A DNA stretch of 7,194 nucleotides from NCBI GenBank assembly GCA_023390215.1, contig JAEWDG010000293.1:1-7194 (forward strand), read 5' to 3'. The translations under genes were made by a program, and so were the position numbers. Positions 1 to 7,081 of the stretch are shown one piece after another. This stretch comes from Bacteroidota bacterium (GTDB taxonomy: Bacteria > Bacteroidota > Bacteroidia > Chitinophagales > Chitinophagaceae). The notes beneath the pieces are model-generated. The model saw only the letters and a list, made by a program, of their open reading frames with translations, ran no database searches and was not told the origin of the DNA. Every line of letters starts with the position of its first letter. Position 1 is the first letter of the stretch.

Positions 1-1655
1 GAATGCAGGTATCTCCTCAGCTTTACGATTCAGAGGGCAATCCCATCAGTTGGGCATCCTGTAATCCGGTTAATAATTCTAATCAATGTTTCGGTTATCC
101 TGTAATTCAAGGGAGGGTATTTTATGATAATAACGTGAATGGGATAAAGGATGCAAATGAATTTTATGCGAAGAATATAAAACTCGAAGCTAATTATACT
201 TACGCTTATTCGAACAGTGATGGTTATTATGCACTCGCCGGAATTTTGGGACCGAATACTTTAACCACATCAGTTCCTTTTTATAATCCCTTACCCTCTT
301 CACCCACATTCAACTTCACCAGTTACGATACAATTGTAACACAGGATATCGCTTTGCAGGCTTCTGCGACAATTGATCAGTTTGACATAAATATTACGCC
401 CGCTACCTCCGCCAGGCCAGGATTTCCTTTTTCATTTTCAGTTAATTATCAAAATACAGGCACAACTAATGTATCCCCGGTAATTACAGTCAGTTTTGAT
501 AATTCTTTATTGATTTATAATGCAAGCTCTAACCCGGCTGTAACTTCGAATGGGAATACTTTAACCTTGAACGAATCCTCATTTGTCCCCGGGCAAAGCG
601 GATCTTTCACAGCAGGGTTTACGGTCAGAACTTCGGCGCAATTAAACGATGTGATATATACAGAAGCAACGGTTTCCGCCGGTAACGCCTCTGATACAGA
701 TACATCCAATGTTGTAATAACAGGTTCTTTCGACCCTAACGATAAAGCAGCTACACCGGTCTTAAGTCCGCAGCAGGTAAATAACGGGGACTTTATTGAA
801 TACTTAATTCGCTTCCAGAATACCGGGACTGATACCGCGTTTAATGTGGTAGTAACAGATACGCTTAGTGGCCTCCTGAATTTGAATTCCTTTGAAATGA
901 TCGCCACATCTCACCCGGCAAAAACTTTACGGGATGGAAATAAATTATCTTTTGAATTTATAAACATACTCCTTCCCGACAGCAACGTCAATGAGCCCAA
1001 AAGCCATGGGTACATCCGGTTCAGGATAAAGCCATTGAATTCCCTTTCTGCAGGAGATATTGTAACAAACAAGGCCAGTATCTATTTTGACTATAATGCT
1101 CCTGTAATAACAAACATTGTAGAAACTAAGATCCAGGCTTCTGTTGTTCCGCTGAAATTACTGTCATTTAATGTTGCGGTCAATTATTTGAATAATGCAT
1201 TACTTACCTGGCGAACAGAATCCGAAATTAATGTTTCTCGATTCCAGGTTGAACGAAGTATTGATGCTAATATGTTTTCACCAATAGGTGATGTTTACGC
1301 AGGTAACGGAAATAATCTATATCGCTTCACAACACCCATGCAAAGCAATCTTGAATATTACAGGCTGAAGATGATTGATCATGATGGAAGCTTTACTTAC
1401 TCTCCGGTGGTAATTTCCCGAACAAGAAAAGCTGAAGAACTGGTAATTATTAATCCGGTAAAGAATCCAATGGTTCTTGAAGTTCCTGAAGTGCTTGATG
1501 GAAAAAGAGCCATGTTAATAGATGCTACGGGGAAGACAATATTGAACGTTATTTTAAGAAAAGGAAGTCAGACTATTTCACTGCCTGCACTCCCCGGTGG
1601 TAATTATTTTTTAAAAGCAGGTGTTAAAACCTACAAAGTGATCATGGTAAATTGA
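1..1655 (+). CDS. T9SS-sorted secreted adhesin-like protein, 5' partial
   Basis: This is the C-terminal part (550 residues visible) of a large secreted surface or extracellular protein. Residues 35-118 resemble an SdrD B-like/carboxypeptidase-regulatory beta-sandwich: a G-R-V-F-Y-D start, then a calcium-loop-like stretch D42-N-N-V-N-G-I-K-D-A-N-E53. Residues 125-240 look like a CARDB/DUF11-type sandwich. Residues 242-376 match the DUF7619 pattern: FDPNDK (243-248), a Y-L-I-R-F-Q-N-T-G-T-D-T-A core, and YFDYNAPVITN near its end. Residues 383-470 are the common 'PLKLLSF...LTWRTESE...F.VERS...YYRLKMIDHDG' module. Residues 481-550 form a type A T9SS C-terminal domain (INPVKNP, then LPALPGGNYFLKAG..KTYKVIMVN), which in this family directs outer-membrane export and is cleaved. 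The first in-window Met (base 3) is unlikely to be the true start, because no signal peptide follows it and the reading frame is open to the edge. The ligand and role are unknown; adhesion is a guess from the architecture. Confidence 0.9.
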   Translation, partial: MQVSPQLYDSEGNPISWASCNPVNNSNQCFGYPVIQGRVFYDNNVNGIKDANEFYAKNIKLEANYTYAYSNSDGYYALAGILGPNTLTTSVPFYNPLPSSPTFNFTSYDTIVTQDIALQASATIDQFDINITPATSARPGFPFSFSVNYQNTGTTNVSPVITVSFDNSLLIYNASSNPAVTSNGNTLTLNESSFVPGQSGSFTAGFTVRTSAQLNDVIYTEATVSAGNASDTDTSNVVITGSFDPNDKAATPVLSPQQVNNGDFIEYLIRFQNTGTDTAFNVVVTDTLSGLLNLNSFEMIATSHPAKTLRDGNKLSFEFINILLPDSNVNEPKSHGYIRFRIKPLNSLSAGDIVTNKASIYFDYNAPVITNIVETKIQASVVPLKLLSFNVAVNYLNNALLTWRTESEINVSRFQVERSIDANMFSPIGDVYAGNGNNLYRFTTPMQSNLEYYRLKMIDHDGSFTYSPVVISRTRKAEELVIINPVKNPMVLEVPEVLDGKRAMLIDATGKTILNVILRKGSQTISLPALPGGNYFLKAGVKTYKVIMVN

Positions 1656-1698
1656 TGGCTGGAACGGGACCTCAATAATTCTCATCAGCCAATTCTCC

Positions 1699-1740
1699 AG
1701 CTAAGACCTATAAGGTCTTAAAACCTTATAGGTCTTAGCT
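1699..1740. repeat. Perfect inverted repeat, REP-like palindrome copy 1 / candidate terminator
   Basis: Arms agctaagacctataaggt (1699-1716) and accttataggtcttagct (1723-1740) are perfect reverse complements of 18 nt around the 6-nt loop cttaaa. The left half is itself a palindrome: taagacct (1702-1709), spacer ata, aggtctta (1713-1720). The right half contains a shorter one, acct (1723-1726), tat, aggt (1730-1733). A 32-nt core (1704-1735) recurs exactly at 7161-7192. The copy lies 43 nt after the stop codon of the secreted protein and is followed by a short T-run (1740-1743), so it could end that transcript. Similar palindromes are, to my recollection, common between genes in Bacteroidota. 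Whether it acts as RNA hairpin, DNA cruciform or mobile REP unit cannot be decided here. Confidence 0.85.
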
Positions 1741-1742
1741 TT

Positions 1743-1750
1743 TAACTTTA
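1743..1750 (+). promoter_or_regulatory. Candidate Bacteroidota -7 promoter box for the ABC exporter
   Basis: TAACTTTA matches the Bacteroidota -7 consensus TAnnTTTG in all defined positions but the last. It lies 7 nt before the ATG at 1758, which would give a very short or nearly leaderless transcript, and it starts directly after the palindrome at 1699-1740. No TTTG/TTG -33 element is found at the expected distance, because that position falls inside the palindrome, so the call is tentative. Confidence 0.3.
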
Positions 1751-1757
1751 CCTGATC

Positions 1758-3551
1758 ATGACGCTTTTCCGGTTATTCAAAAAACATCGCCCCTTTGTTA
1801 AACCCTATCGCAAACTGGTTTATGCAACATTAATTCTCACCGCGATCGGCTCTTTCACAGCTCAGGTAAATGCACATATTATTAAATACGCGGTTGATTC
1901 CATAAATGACCTTATGGTTCAGCATCAACCTCTGCGCAACGGAATTCATATCTTGTTTTTTATTTCCGCCATTCTTCTTTCAAAAGAACTGCTCTATGCG
2001 TTTCTGCAATTCGGTCAAAAATTTTATGGCGAGAAACTCCGGATCTACATCTCAAGGGATTTATCTCAACAGATCGTAGAAAAAATCCTTACCTACAAGC
2101 TGGCTTTTTATTCAAGCGCCGACAATGAAAGCGGAAAACTGCAAACAAGAATAGATCTGGGCATTAGCAGCCTGACTCGTCTGATACAGAATTTTTTTAT
2201 CGATATCCTGCCCTTATTTGCAAATGCTATTGTAGCATTAGGCGTTATGTTCTATGCTAATTTCTGGGTTGGCCTGGTTGGTTTGTGTATTGTTCCTGTT
2301 TATTTTATTATTAGTCAGAAACAGGCTAAGCGGCTTGGCGGATTCAGGAGAAAGATGCGAAAATATCGGGAAACCAAAAGTAATGCGATTATCAGCCTTA
2401 TTGATTCCATAACAGTGATAAAATCTTTTATCCGTGAAAATCTTGAAGGAAAAAAGCATGAACAGCTTCAAATCGCGATCACCGATAACCAGATGCAAAC
2501 CCGTAAAACAAATTTTGTTTTTGATAGCATAAAAGGTTTCGTGGAGCAGATCGGGGTCGTTTTTATTATCGTGCTTACCGCTTATTTCGTAATCACCGGG
2601 CAAATGACCATTGGCGCCATTATGTTCCATGTATTGCTGTTCAATAATGTTTCCGGTCCTATTCGTCAGTTACACACTATCTATGATGAAGTAAACGATG
2701 CATTGATCTATTCTGAGGGTTTTTTTGAAATACTTGAATCAAATGAAGAAACAGAACAAACAGGAACCTTCATTCCGGATACCATAAAAGGTAATTTTCA
2801 AATTCAGAACCTGAGCTTTCGATATCCTAACGGAACAGAAGCTTTAAAAGATGTAAGTTTTGATATTCCCCACGGCGAAACCACAGCGCTCGTTGGATTG
2901 AGTGGTGCAGGAAAAAGTACCATCATCAACCTGCTGGATAAATTTTACGAACCAGGAAAAGGTACCATTCTTCTGGACGGGATATCCTTACAGGAATATG
3001 ATACACATGAACTAAGAAAGAATATTGGTCTCGTACTCCAGAAAAACCACATTTTTCAGGGAAGCGTGGCCGAGAATATCAGATATGGTAATGTGGATGC
3101 AAATGACGATGAAATTATCGCGGCCGCAAGGAAAGCGAATATTCACGAACAAATTATGGATCTACCACGCCAATATAGTTCCGATGCCCGGCTGCTTTCC
3201 GGTGGACAACAACAACGGATTGCCATTGCCCGTTTGTTTCTGAAAAATCCCCCCATCATATTTCTCGACGAACCCACTGCAAGTCTTGATGCGATATCAA
3301 CTGAACAGATAAAAACCAGTCTCGATGCGATCCGAAAGAACCGTACCGTTGTGATCATCTCTCACAGTATTTCCCAAATCATTGACGCCACCAACATCGT
3401 GGTGCTGGAAAAAGGCAATGTAGTGGAAAAAGGAAAACACGAGGAATTGTACCGCGCCAAAGGCAGCTATTACCGGATTTTTAACGCTATGGCAAACAGC
3501 CTGAATATTGATAAGATCATCGATACGATGGAAGCCAAAAACGGTGAATAA
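1758..3551 (+). CDS. ABC exporter half-transporter (fused permease and ATPase)
   Basis: A 597-residue inner-membrane ABC exporter subunit with an N-terminal type IV (exporter) transmembrane domain and a C-terminal ATPase; such half-transporters work as dimers. About six membrane segments are visible near residues 20-40, 62-85, 145-165, 168-186, 262-282 and 284-302. The ATPase domain starts near 346. A-loop aromatic Y356, Walker A GLSGAGKST (380-388), Q-loop Q428, signature LSGGQ (480-484), Walker B IIFLDEP (500-506) with catalytic E505, D-loop SLD (509-511) and H-loop H536 are all intact, so one chain could supply two competent ATP sites as a homodimer. Odd: the x-loop before LSGGQ, usually like TEVGERG in exporters, is about four residues shorter and replaced by YSSDARL (473-479). 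The gene ends with tandem TAA TAA. The substrate (lipid, peptide or drug) cannot be read from the sequence, and an msbA-type name would be unsupported. Confidence 0.95.
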   Translation: MTLFRLFKKHRPFVKPYRKLVYATLILTAIGSFTAQVNAHIIKYAVDSINDLMVQHQPLRNGIHILFFISAILLSKELLYAFLQFGQKFYGEKLRIYISRDLSQQIVEKILTYKLAFYSSADNESGKLQTRIDLGISSLTRLIQNFFIDILPLFANAIVALGVMFYANFWVGLVGLCIVPVYFIISQKQAKRLGGFRRKMRKYRETKSNAIISLIDSITVIKSFIRENLEGKKHEQLQIAITDNQMQTRKTNFVFDSIKGFVEQIGVVFIIVLTAYFVITGQMTIGAIMFHVLLFNNVSGPIRQLHTIYDEVNDALIYSEGFFEILESNEETEQTGTFIPDTIKGNFQIQNLSFRYPNGTEALKDVSFDIPHGETTALVGLSGAGKSTIINLLDKFYEPGKGTILLDGISLQEYDTHELRKNIGLVLQKNHIFQGSVAENIRYGNVDANDDEIIAAARKANIHEQIMDLPRQYSSDARLLSGGQQQRIAIARLFLKNPPIIFLDEPTASLDAISTEQIKTSLDAIRKNRTVVIISHSISQIIDATNIVVLEKGNVVEKGKHEELYRAKGSYYRIFNAMANSLNIDKIIDTMEAKNGE

Positions 3552-3615
3552 TAAATTATTATAATACGAAATAATCTTCCTACCTTCTCGTACTCATTCA
3601 CCAAAAACTTGCATT

Positions 3616-4170
3616 ATGAAGAAACTTTTTTTTATCATAGCCCCGCTATGTTTTTTGGCCTGTAAAGAAAAATCTGTTGAAAATAGTTCTACAACAGCCG
3701 ATAGTACTTCCAACACAATGGCTGCCACTTCAACAACAACCACAACCCCCGATTATCCTTATAAAATCGATAATCCGGATTATTGGGAGATAAACACCAA
3801 CACCAATACAATGTCCGCGTTAAGTGCGCTGAAAGCCTGGGAAAATCGGGATATGGCTAAATCTTCCGGCTATTTTGCAGACAGCATTAAACTTGAATTT
3901 GATGGGCCATCGATGATGGTAACCCGCGACAGTTTGCTGAAGATATTCAGCAGGGATACATCATCCATAAAGTCCGTTCGTATCGATATGGAAGATTGGG
4001 AATCTGTTATTTCAAAGGATAAAGCAATGGAATGGGTAACAATCTGGTATAAACAAACCATCGAAGACAGGAAAGGGAAAATTGATTCGATGCAAATTGT
4101 AAATGATTTGCAGTTCGACAAAAACGGAAAAATTAAACGACTTTCTGAGTACAAGAGAAAGTTGCGCTAA
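3616..4170 (+). CDS. Lipoprotein with NTF2/SnoaL-like domain
   Basis: A 184-residue predicted lipoprotein. Residues 1-15 form a lysine-led hydrophobic signal (MKKLFFIIAPLCFLA) with lipidation expected at C16; the -3 residue is Phe rather than the classic Leu, which Bacteroidota lipoboxes tolerate. The residues after the cysteine (K17-E18-K19) loosely resemble the Lys-acidic lipoprotein export signals known from Bacteroidota surface lipoproteins, so surface exposure is possible. Residues 20-45 are a Ser/Thr-rich flexible tether. Residues 66-184 read as an NTF2/SnoaL-like cone: ALKAWENRDMAKSSGYFADSIKLEF, then an acidic strand with W128, the strand MEWVTIWYKQT, and a terminal strand-turn NDLQFDKNGKIKRLSEY. 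Such domains bind small hydrophobic ligands or act as enzymes; no catalytic set is recognised here. It follows the ABC exporter by 64 nt without a convincing promoter, so cotranscription is possible. The domain call comes from sequence pattern only. Confidence 0.85.
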   Translation: MKKLFFIIAPLCFLACKEKSVENSSTTADSTSNTMAATSTTTTTPDYPYKIDNPDYWEINTNTNTMSALSALKAWENRDMAKSSGYFADSIKLEFDGPSMMVTRDSLLKIFSRDTSSIKSVRIDMEDWESVISKDKAMEWVTIWYKQTIEDRKGKIDSMQIVNDLQFDKNGKIKRLSEYKRKLR

Positions 4171-4191
4171 CCGTAATAAAAGATCAGCAAT

Positions 4192-4218
4192 GTCCTCGCT
4201 TCTGCGGGGACTTTTTTT
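4192..4218 (+). terminator. Intrinsic terminator after the lipoprotein gene
   Basis: An 8-bp stem (4192-4199 with 4204-4211, one G-U pair) closes a 4-nt loop TTCT and is followed directly by seven T residues (4212-4218). It begins 22 nt after the lipoprotein stop codon. A second, outer pairing is possible between GATCAG (4182-4187) and CTGATC (4221-4226), enclosing the hairpin and T-run. It separates the ABC/lipoprotein unit from the sugar dehydrogenase gene. Confidence 0.85.
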
Positions 4219-4311
4219 ATCTGATCGGGATCCATCAACTCAAATTATATCTCAACAACATTGAATTTGGAACCATAATTGTTTTATACCATATGAAACA
4301 ATAAATGTCTT

Positions 4312-5604
4312 ATGCTTCGAAATTCGTTCTTGCTGATCATCCTTACCGCTTTTGTAGGTCGATCAGGCGCACAGAAAATTACAGACACGCTTCCCCCTCC
4401 CAATGCAACCAAATCATCTATGAATTTTTCAAAGGTAATTGGATGGGGTGATGATGGCAGAACACCCACGGCACCTACCGGCTTCAAAGTAAACAGATAT
4501 GCTGACGGATTTCAGAACCCACGCAATATGCTTGTGTTGCCTAACGGGGATCTGCTGGTAGCAGAAGGTAATTCTAATTTTAGCTTACTTGAAAAAGCCG
4601 GCGCCGTTGTTACAGGCGCTAACCGCGCGGAAGACCTTTCTAAAAGCGCTGACCGGATCATACTTGTACGGGACGAAAACAAAGATGGCATTGCAGACTC
4701 AAAAGAAATTTTGCTTACCCGCGACAATGGCTTGAATCAGCCATTTGGTATGCTGCTGTTAAATGGATATCTCTATGTGGCCAATACCAACAATGTATTG
4801 CGGTTCCCTTTTAAACCGGGTCAGAATAAAATCTCAGATACCGCTCAGAAAATTATCGATCTTCCTGCCGGAAGCAATTTCAGATCGAACAGGCATTGGA
4901 CAAGAAATCTGATCGCGAATGCGAAAGGAACAAAGATCTATATCGCGGTAGGTTCGAGTTCCAATATTGCTGAAAATGGTATTGAAGAAGAATTGCTTCG
5001 TGCAAATATTCTTGAAATGAATCCGGATGGTTCTGAACTTCGCGTTTATGCGTCCGGGTTAAGAAACCCTGTTGGTATCGACTGGGCGCCGGGAACCTCA
5101 ACCCTCTGGACTTCCGTAAACGAAAGAGATGAACTTGGCGATGAACTCGTACCTGATTACCTAACTTCAGTAAAAGAGGGCGGTTTCTATGGATGGCCCT
5201 ATTCTTACTGGGGTAACCATATCGACCCACGCATTAAAGAAACAAAAATCGAACTTGTAAATAAAGCCATTGTTCCTGATGTTAACCTTGGCGCACATAC
5301 AGCATCCCTGGGTTTATTGTTCTACACCGGAACATCATTTCCCAAAAAATATCAGGGCGGAGCATTCATCGCTCAGCACGGTTCCTGGAATCGTTCTGTT
5401 TTATCCGGCTATCAGGTTGCTTTTATTCCCTTTACTAATGGGAAGCCGGCAGGAAAAGTAGAACCTTTTCTTACGGGCTTCATCGCAGATTTAGAAGACG
5501 AGAAAGTTTATGGCCGCCCGGTAGGCTTGGCAATGCTGTCCGATGGATCATTGTTGGTTACCGATGATGCCAGCAATACAATTTGGCGCGTTTCAGTGAA
5601 TTAA
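4312..5604 (+). CDS. PQQ-dependent sugar dehydrogenase (sorbosone/glucose dehydrogenase-like), secreted
   Basis: A 430-residue exported six-bladed beta-propeller of the soluble glucose/sorbosone dehydrogenase family (COG2133). These enzymes oxidise sugars such as aldoses or sorbosone with pyrroloquinoline quinone and calcium in the periplasm. Residues 1-20 are a signal peptide, with likely cleavage after SGA20. Family blocks in order: GFQNPRNMLVLPNGDLLVAEG (67-86), LNQPFGMLL with YVANTNNVLRFPF (141-167), RHWTRNL (194-200), GLRNPVGIDWAPGT (249-262), NERDELGDELVPDY (270-283), GGFYGWPYSYWG (290-301), GAHTASLGLLFYTG (327-340), AFIAQHGSWNRS (351-362) and GRPVGLAMLSDGSLLVTDD (401-419). H195 is the likely counterpart of the catalytic His of soluble glucose dehydrogenase, and R251/N252 of its PQQ-contacting pair; these are analogies, not an alignment. 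No CxxCH heme motif is present, so electrons must go to a separate acceptor. ATGs at 4293 and 4305 are out of frame; 4312 gives the intact signal peptide. Confidence 0.9.
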   Translation: MLRNSFLLIILTAFVGRSGAQKITDTLPPPNATKSSMNFSKVIGWGDDGRTPTAPTGFKVNRYADGFQNPRNMLVLPNGDLLVAEGNSNFSLLEKAGAVVTGANRAEDLSKSADRIILVRDENKDGIADSKEILLTRDNGLNQPFGMLLLNGYLYVANTNNVLRFPFKPGQNKISDTAQKIIDLPAGSNFRSNRHWTRNLIANAKGTKIYIAVGSSSNIAENGIEEELLRANILEMNPDGSELRVYASGLRNPVGIDWAPGTSTLWTSVNERDELGDELVPDYLTSVKEGGFYGWPYSYWGNHIDPRIKETKIELVNKAIVPDVNLGAHTASLGLLFYTGTSFPKKYQGGAFIAQHGSWNRSVLSGYQVAFIPFTNGKPAGKVEPFLTGFIADLEDEKVYGRPVGLAMLSDGSLLVTDDASNTIWRVSVN

Positions 5605-5631
5605 TTGTACGGCAAAATCCTGCTTCTTTTC

Positions 5632-5713
5632 TGTTTCGTTCCCGCTTTACGCTGCAAGTCCTCGTCTCCAAACTTTGGTTTGGCGACTGCGGGCTTTCCG
5701 CTTCAATCGGGCG
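5632..5713. repeat. Structured intergenic sequence, probable dispersed Bacteroidota repeat
   Basis: This lies between two convergent gene ends (5605-5788 holds no credible gene). It contains the stem gtctccaaac (5664-5673) / gtttggcgac (5678-5687) with one mismatch and loop TTTG, and outer complementary bits cccgc (5641-5645) / gcggg (5689-5693). The block gcgggctttccgcttcaatc (5689-5708) resembles, from memory, a sequence that recurs between genes in many Bacteroidota genomes. Only one copy is in this window, so repeat status cannot be shown here. It may also serve as a shared 3' structure for both genes, since no classic hairpin-plus-T-run terminator is visible for either. Confidence 0.4.
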
Positions 5714-5788
5714 TATAGGTTGGGTATCGTTTACTTATGAGAAATTTGATTTCATTCTGCCCTTAGTAGATGTTCAGCCCTAATTTCT

Positions 5789-7030
5789 CTACACAGCAAC
5801 ATTTATTTTTTTCAGATCTGAAATGAAACGTTGTATTTCGTCCATGCCCACATGTTCCATCACTACGATTTTATACCAGCGTGGATTTTGCTCATGCGAA
5901 TCGGGTACAAGCCCATATTTTATTGACAGTTCTCCAGGAATATAACTGGCTTCTATAGCAATAATATTCATATGGGGATGACGGTAATAGGGAATATCCA
6001 GGTTATCGAGTTCGCTGCAGCAATATGCAGTGCGGTACAAAAGCTTGTTTATCTTTTCCATATATCCAAACGGTCCGTAAGTACTTAAGATCATCCAAAC
6101 TGCGATCGCGTTCGCACCAGAGCGACTGCCACTGAGTGTAACATCCATGCCATGTACATACTGCGCTTCTTTCGTAAGTACGTTTTGGATGTAATTTTTT
6201 CTTGTGAGAAATACACCTGTTCCATAGGGTGCTTGTAACATTTTATGTGCATCCAAAGTGATCGAGGTGACATAAGGATTTAAGAAGCTAAGCAGATTGC
6301 CGGGATGGGAAACCGGGTAGATAAATCCGCCAAATGCGCCATCGATATGCATTTTAAAAGGCAGGGATCTTTTTTCAAGTGCACGTACATACAGTTCGGG
6401 ATTATCAACACTACCAAACATGGTTGTAGCCATATTAGCCACTACTATGAAACCCTTTATTCCATCCTGCATTGCATTGTCGATTATCGATTCCAGTTCT
6501 TCCTTGAGGAGTTCTCTAGTCTTATAATCCACCGGAACAGGAAACCATTTCAGGCCGAGAAGATTGGCCGCCTTTGCAATGGAGTAATGGGTATCTTCAG
6601 AAGTAAGCAATGCTATCTCATCGTGGGTAAAGCCCATCGCCCGGATAAAATAATTCCGGTACATCCATATTGCCTGAATATTTGCTTCTGTGCCGCCTCC
6701 TGCTATATAACCATCACAGGAGTTTGGTGCTGCCTTCAACAGATCTACACTGAGGATTTCAATTACCTGACGTTCTATTTCCTGTGTGCCGGCGAAGAAA
6801 TTTTCAGATGAGCCCTCGGTATGGCAACCAATATGATTTGGATTCTGAACATAACTGCGTAGGAGCGGTGCATCTTTTAAAAAAGAGGCTGCTTCGGGAA
6901 ATACCAGCGCATCCAGTTTTGAAGCGGGAATACCCAATGAAATTTTGTTGCTGAAATCTATGTTTTTTGCAAGAGCCTGGGTAATGTACTTATCCTGATC
7001 TGCGTGACTGAGTTTTTTCCAGTAATGCAT
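5789..7030 (-). CDS. Group II pyridoxal-phosphate-dependent decarboxylase (amino-acid decarboxylase-like)
   Basis: A 413-residue cytosolic enzyme of the PLP fold type I, group II decarboxylase family (PF00282), which typically turns an amino acid into its amine and CO2. Visible signatures: phosphate-binding GGGTEAN (111-117), the ring-stacking His in DTHYSIAK (H148), HIDGAFGGF with the pyridinium-binding D230, the Schiff-base lysine K263 in LDAHKMLQAPYGTG, and TLSGSRSGANAIAVW (298-312). All core residues are intact. The length is nearer to bacterial histidine decarboxylase and MfnA-type enzymes (about 380-400 residues) than to glutamate or aromatic decarboxylases (about 470 or more), and DTHYS and SGSRSG recall the histidine-decarboxylase branch, but the substrate cannot be assigned. 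It is convergent with the sugar dehydrogenase, and no amino-acid/amine antiporter lies beside it in the window. The ATG at 7030 starts a sensible N-terminus (MHYWKKLSHADQDKYI). Confidence 0.93.
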   Translation of the reverse strand: MHYWKKLSHADQDKYITQALAKNIDFSNKISLGIPASKLDALVFPEAASFLKDAPLLRSYVQNPNHIGCHTEGSSENFFAGTQEIERQVIEILSVDLLKAAPNSCDGYIAGGGTEANIQAIWMYRNYFIRAMGFTHDEIALLTSEDTHYSIAKAANLLGLKWFPVPVDYKTRELLKEELESIIDNAMQDGIKGFIVVANMATTMFGSVDNPELYVRALEKRSLPFKMHIDGAFGGFIYPVSHPGNLLSFLNPYVTSITLDAHKMLQAPYGTGVFLTRKNYIQNVLTKEAQYVHGMDVTLSGSRSGANAIAVWMILSTYGPFGYMEKINKLLYRTAYCCSELDNLDIPYYRHPHMNIIAIEASYIPGELSIKYGLVPDSHEQNPRWYKIVVMEHVGMDEIQRFISDLKKINVAV

Positions 7031-7051
7031 TACAAAAATGTTTTCCTAAGT

Positions 7052-7067
7052 TGCCGCCAGGGCGGCA
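7052..7067 (-). other. GC-rich hairpin in the decarboxylase upstream region
   Basis: TGCCGCC (7052-7058) and GGCGGCA (7061-7067) are perfect inverted arms separated by 2 nt; a realistic RNA fold would be about 6 bp with a 4-nt loop. It stands out as GC-rich within AT-leaning DNA and ends 21 nt before the decarboxylase start codon. If the promoter proposed at 7082-7112 is right, the hairpin is in the 5' untranslated leader. The function is unknown. Confidence 0.5.
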
Positions 7068-7081
7068 CAATAAATCAGCGA

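Noticed and set aside
515..907. Minus-strand open frame of 130 codons within the secreted protein gene (similar ones at 2238-2630 and 4880-5230)
   Set aside because: All lie opposite clearly conserved coding sequence, with no recognisable domain or promoter.
4261..4311. Promoter for the sugar dehydrogenase, using TTTG at 4266-4269
   Set aside because: No acceptable TAnnTTTG lies at the right distance; TAATTGTT (4276) and TAAATGTC (4302) match poorly. A promoter must exist after the terminator, but I cannot point to it.
5583..5783. Plus-strand open frame of 66 codons running from the dehydrogenase end into the intergenic region
   Set aside because: It overlaps the dehydrogenase C-terminus and the structured repeat-like sequence, and its translation has no recognisable features.
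5810..5823. 14-bp perfect palindrome tttcagatctgaaa
   Set aside because: It lies inside the last codons of the decarboxylase (Ser-Asp-Leu-Lys region), has no spacer or T-run as a terminator would, and is short enough to be chance.
6305..6811. Open frame of 168 codons on the plus strand inside the decarboxylase gene
   Set aside because: It is antisense to strongly conserved catalytic motifs, is rich in Cys/His/Ile with no recognisable domain or signal, and is best explained as a shadow of the minus-strand gene.
7033..7040. Minus-strand CATTTTTG as a -7 promoter box
   Set aside because: It sits only 2 nt before the start codon, so transcription would begin inside the gene; the pair of boxes at 7082-7112 is better placed.
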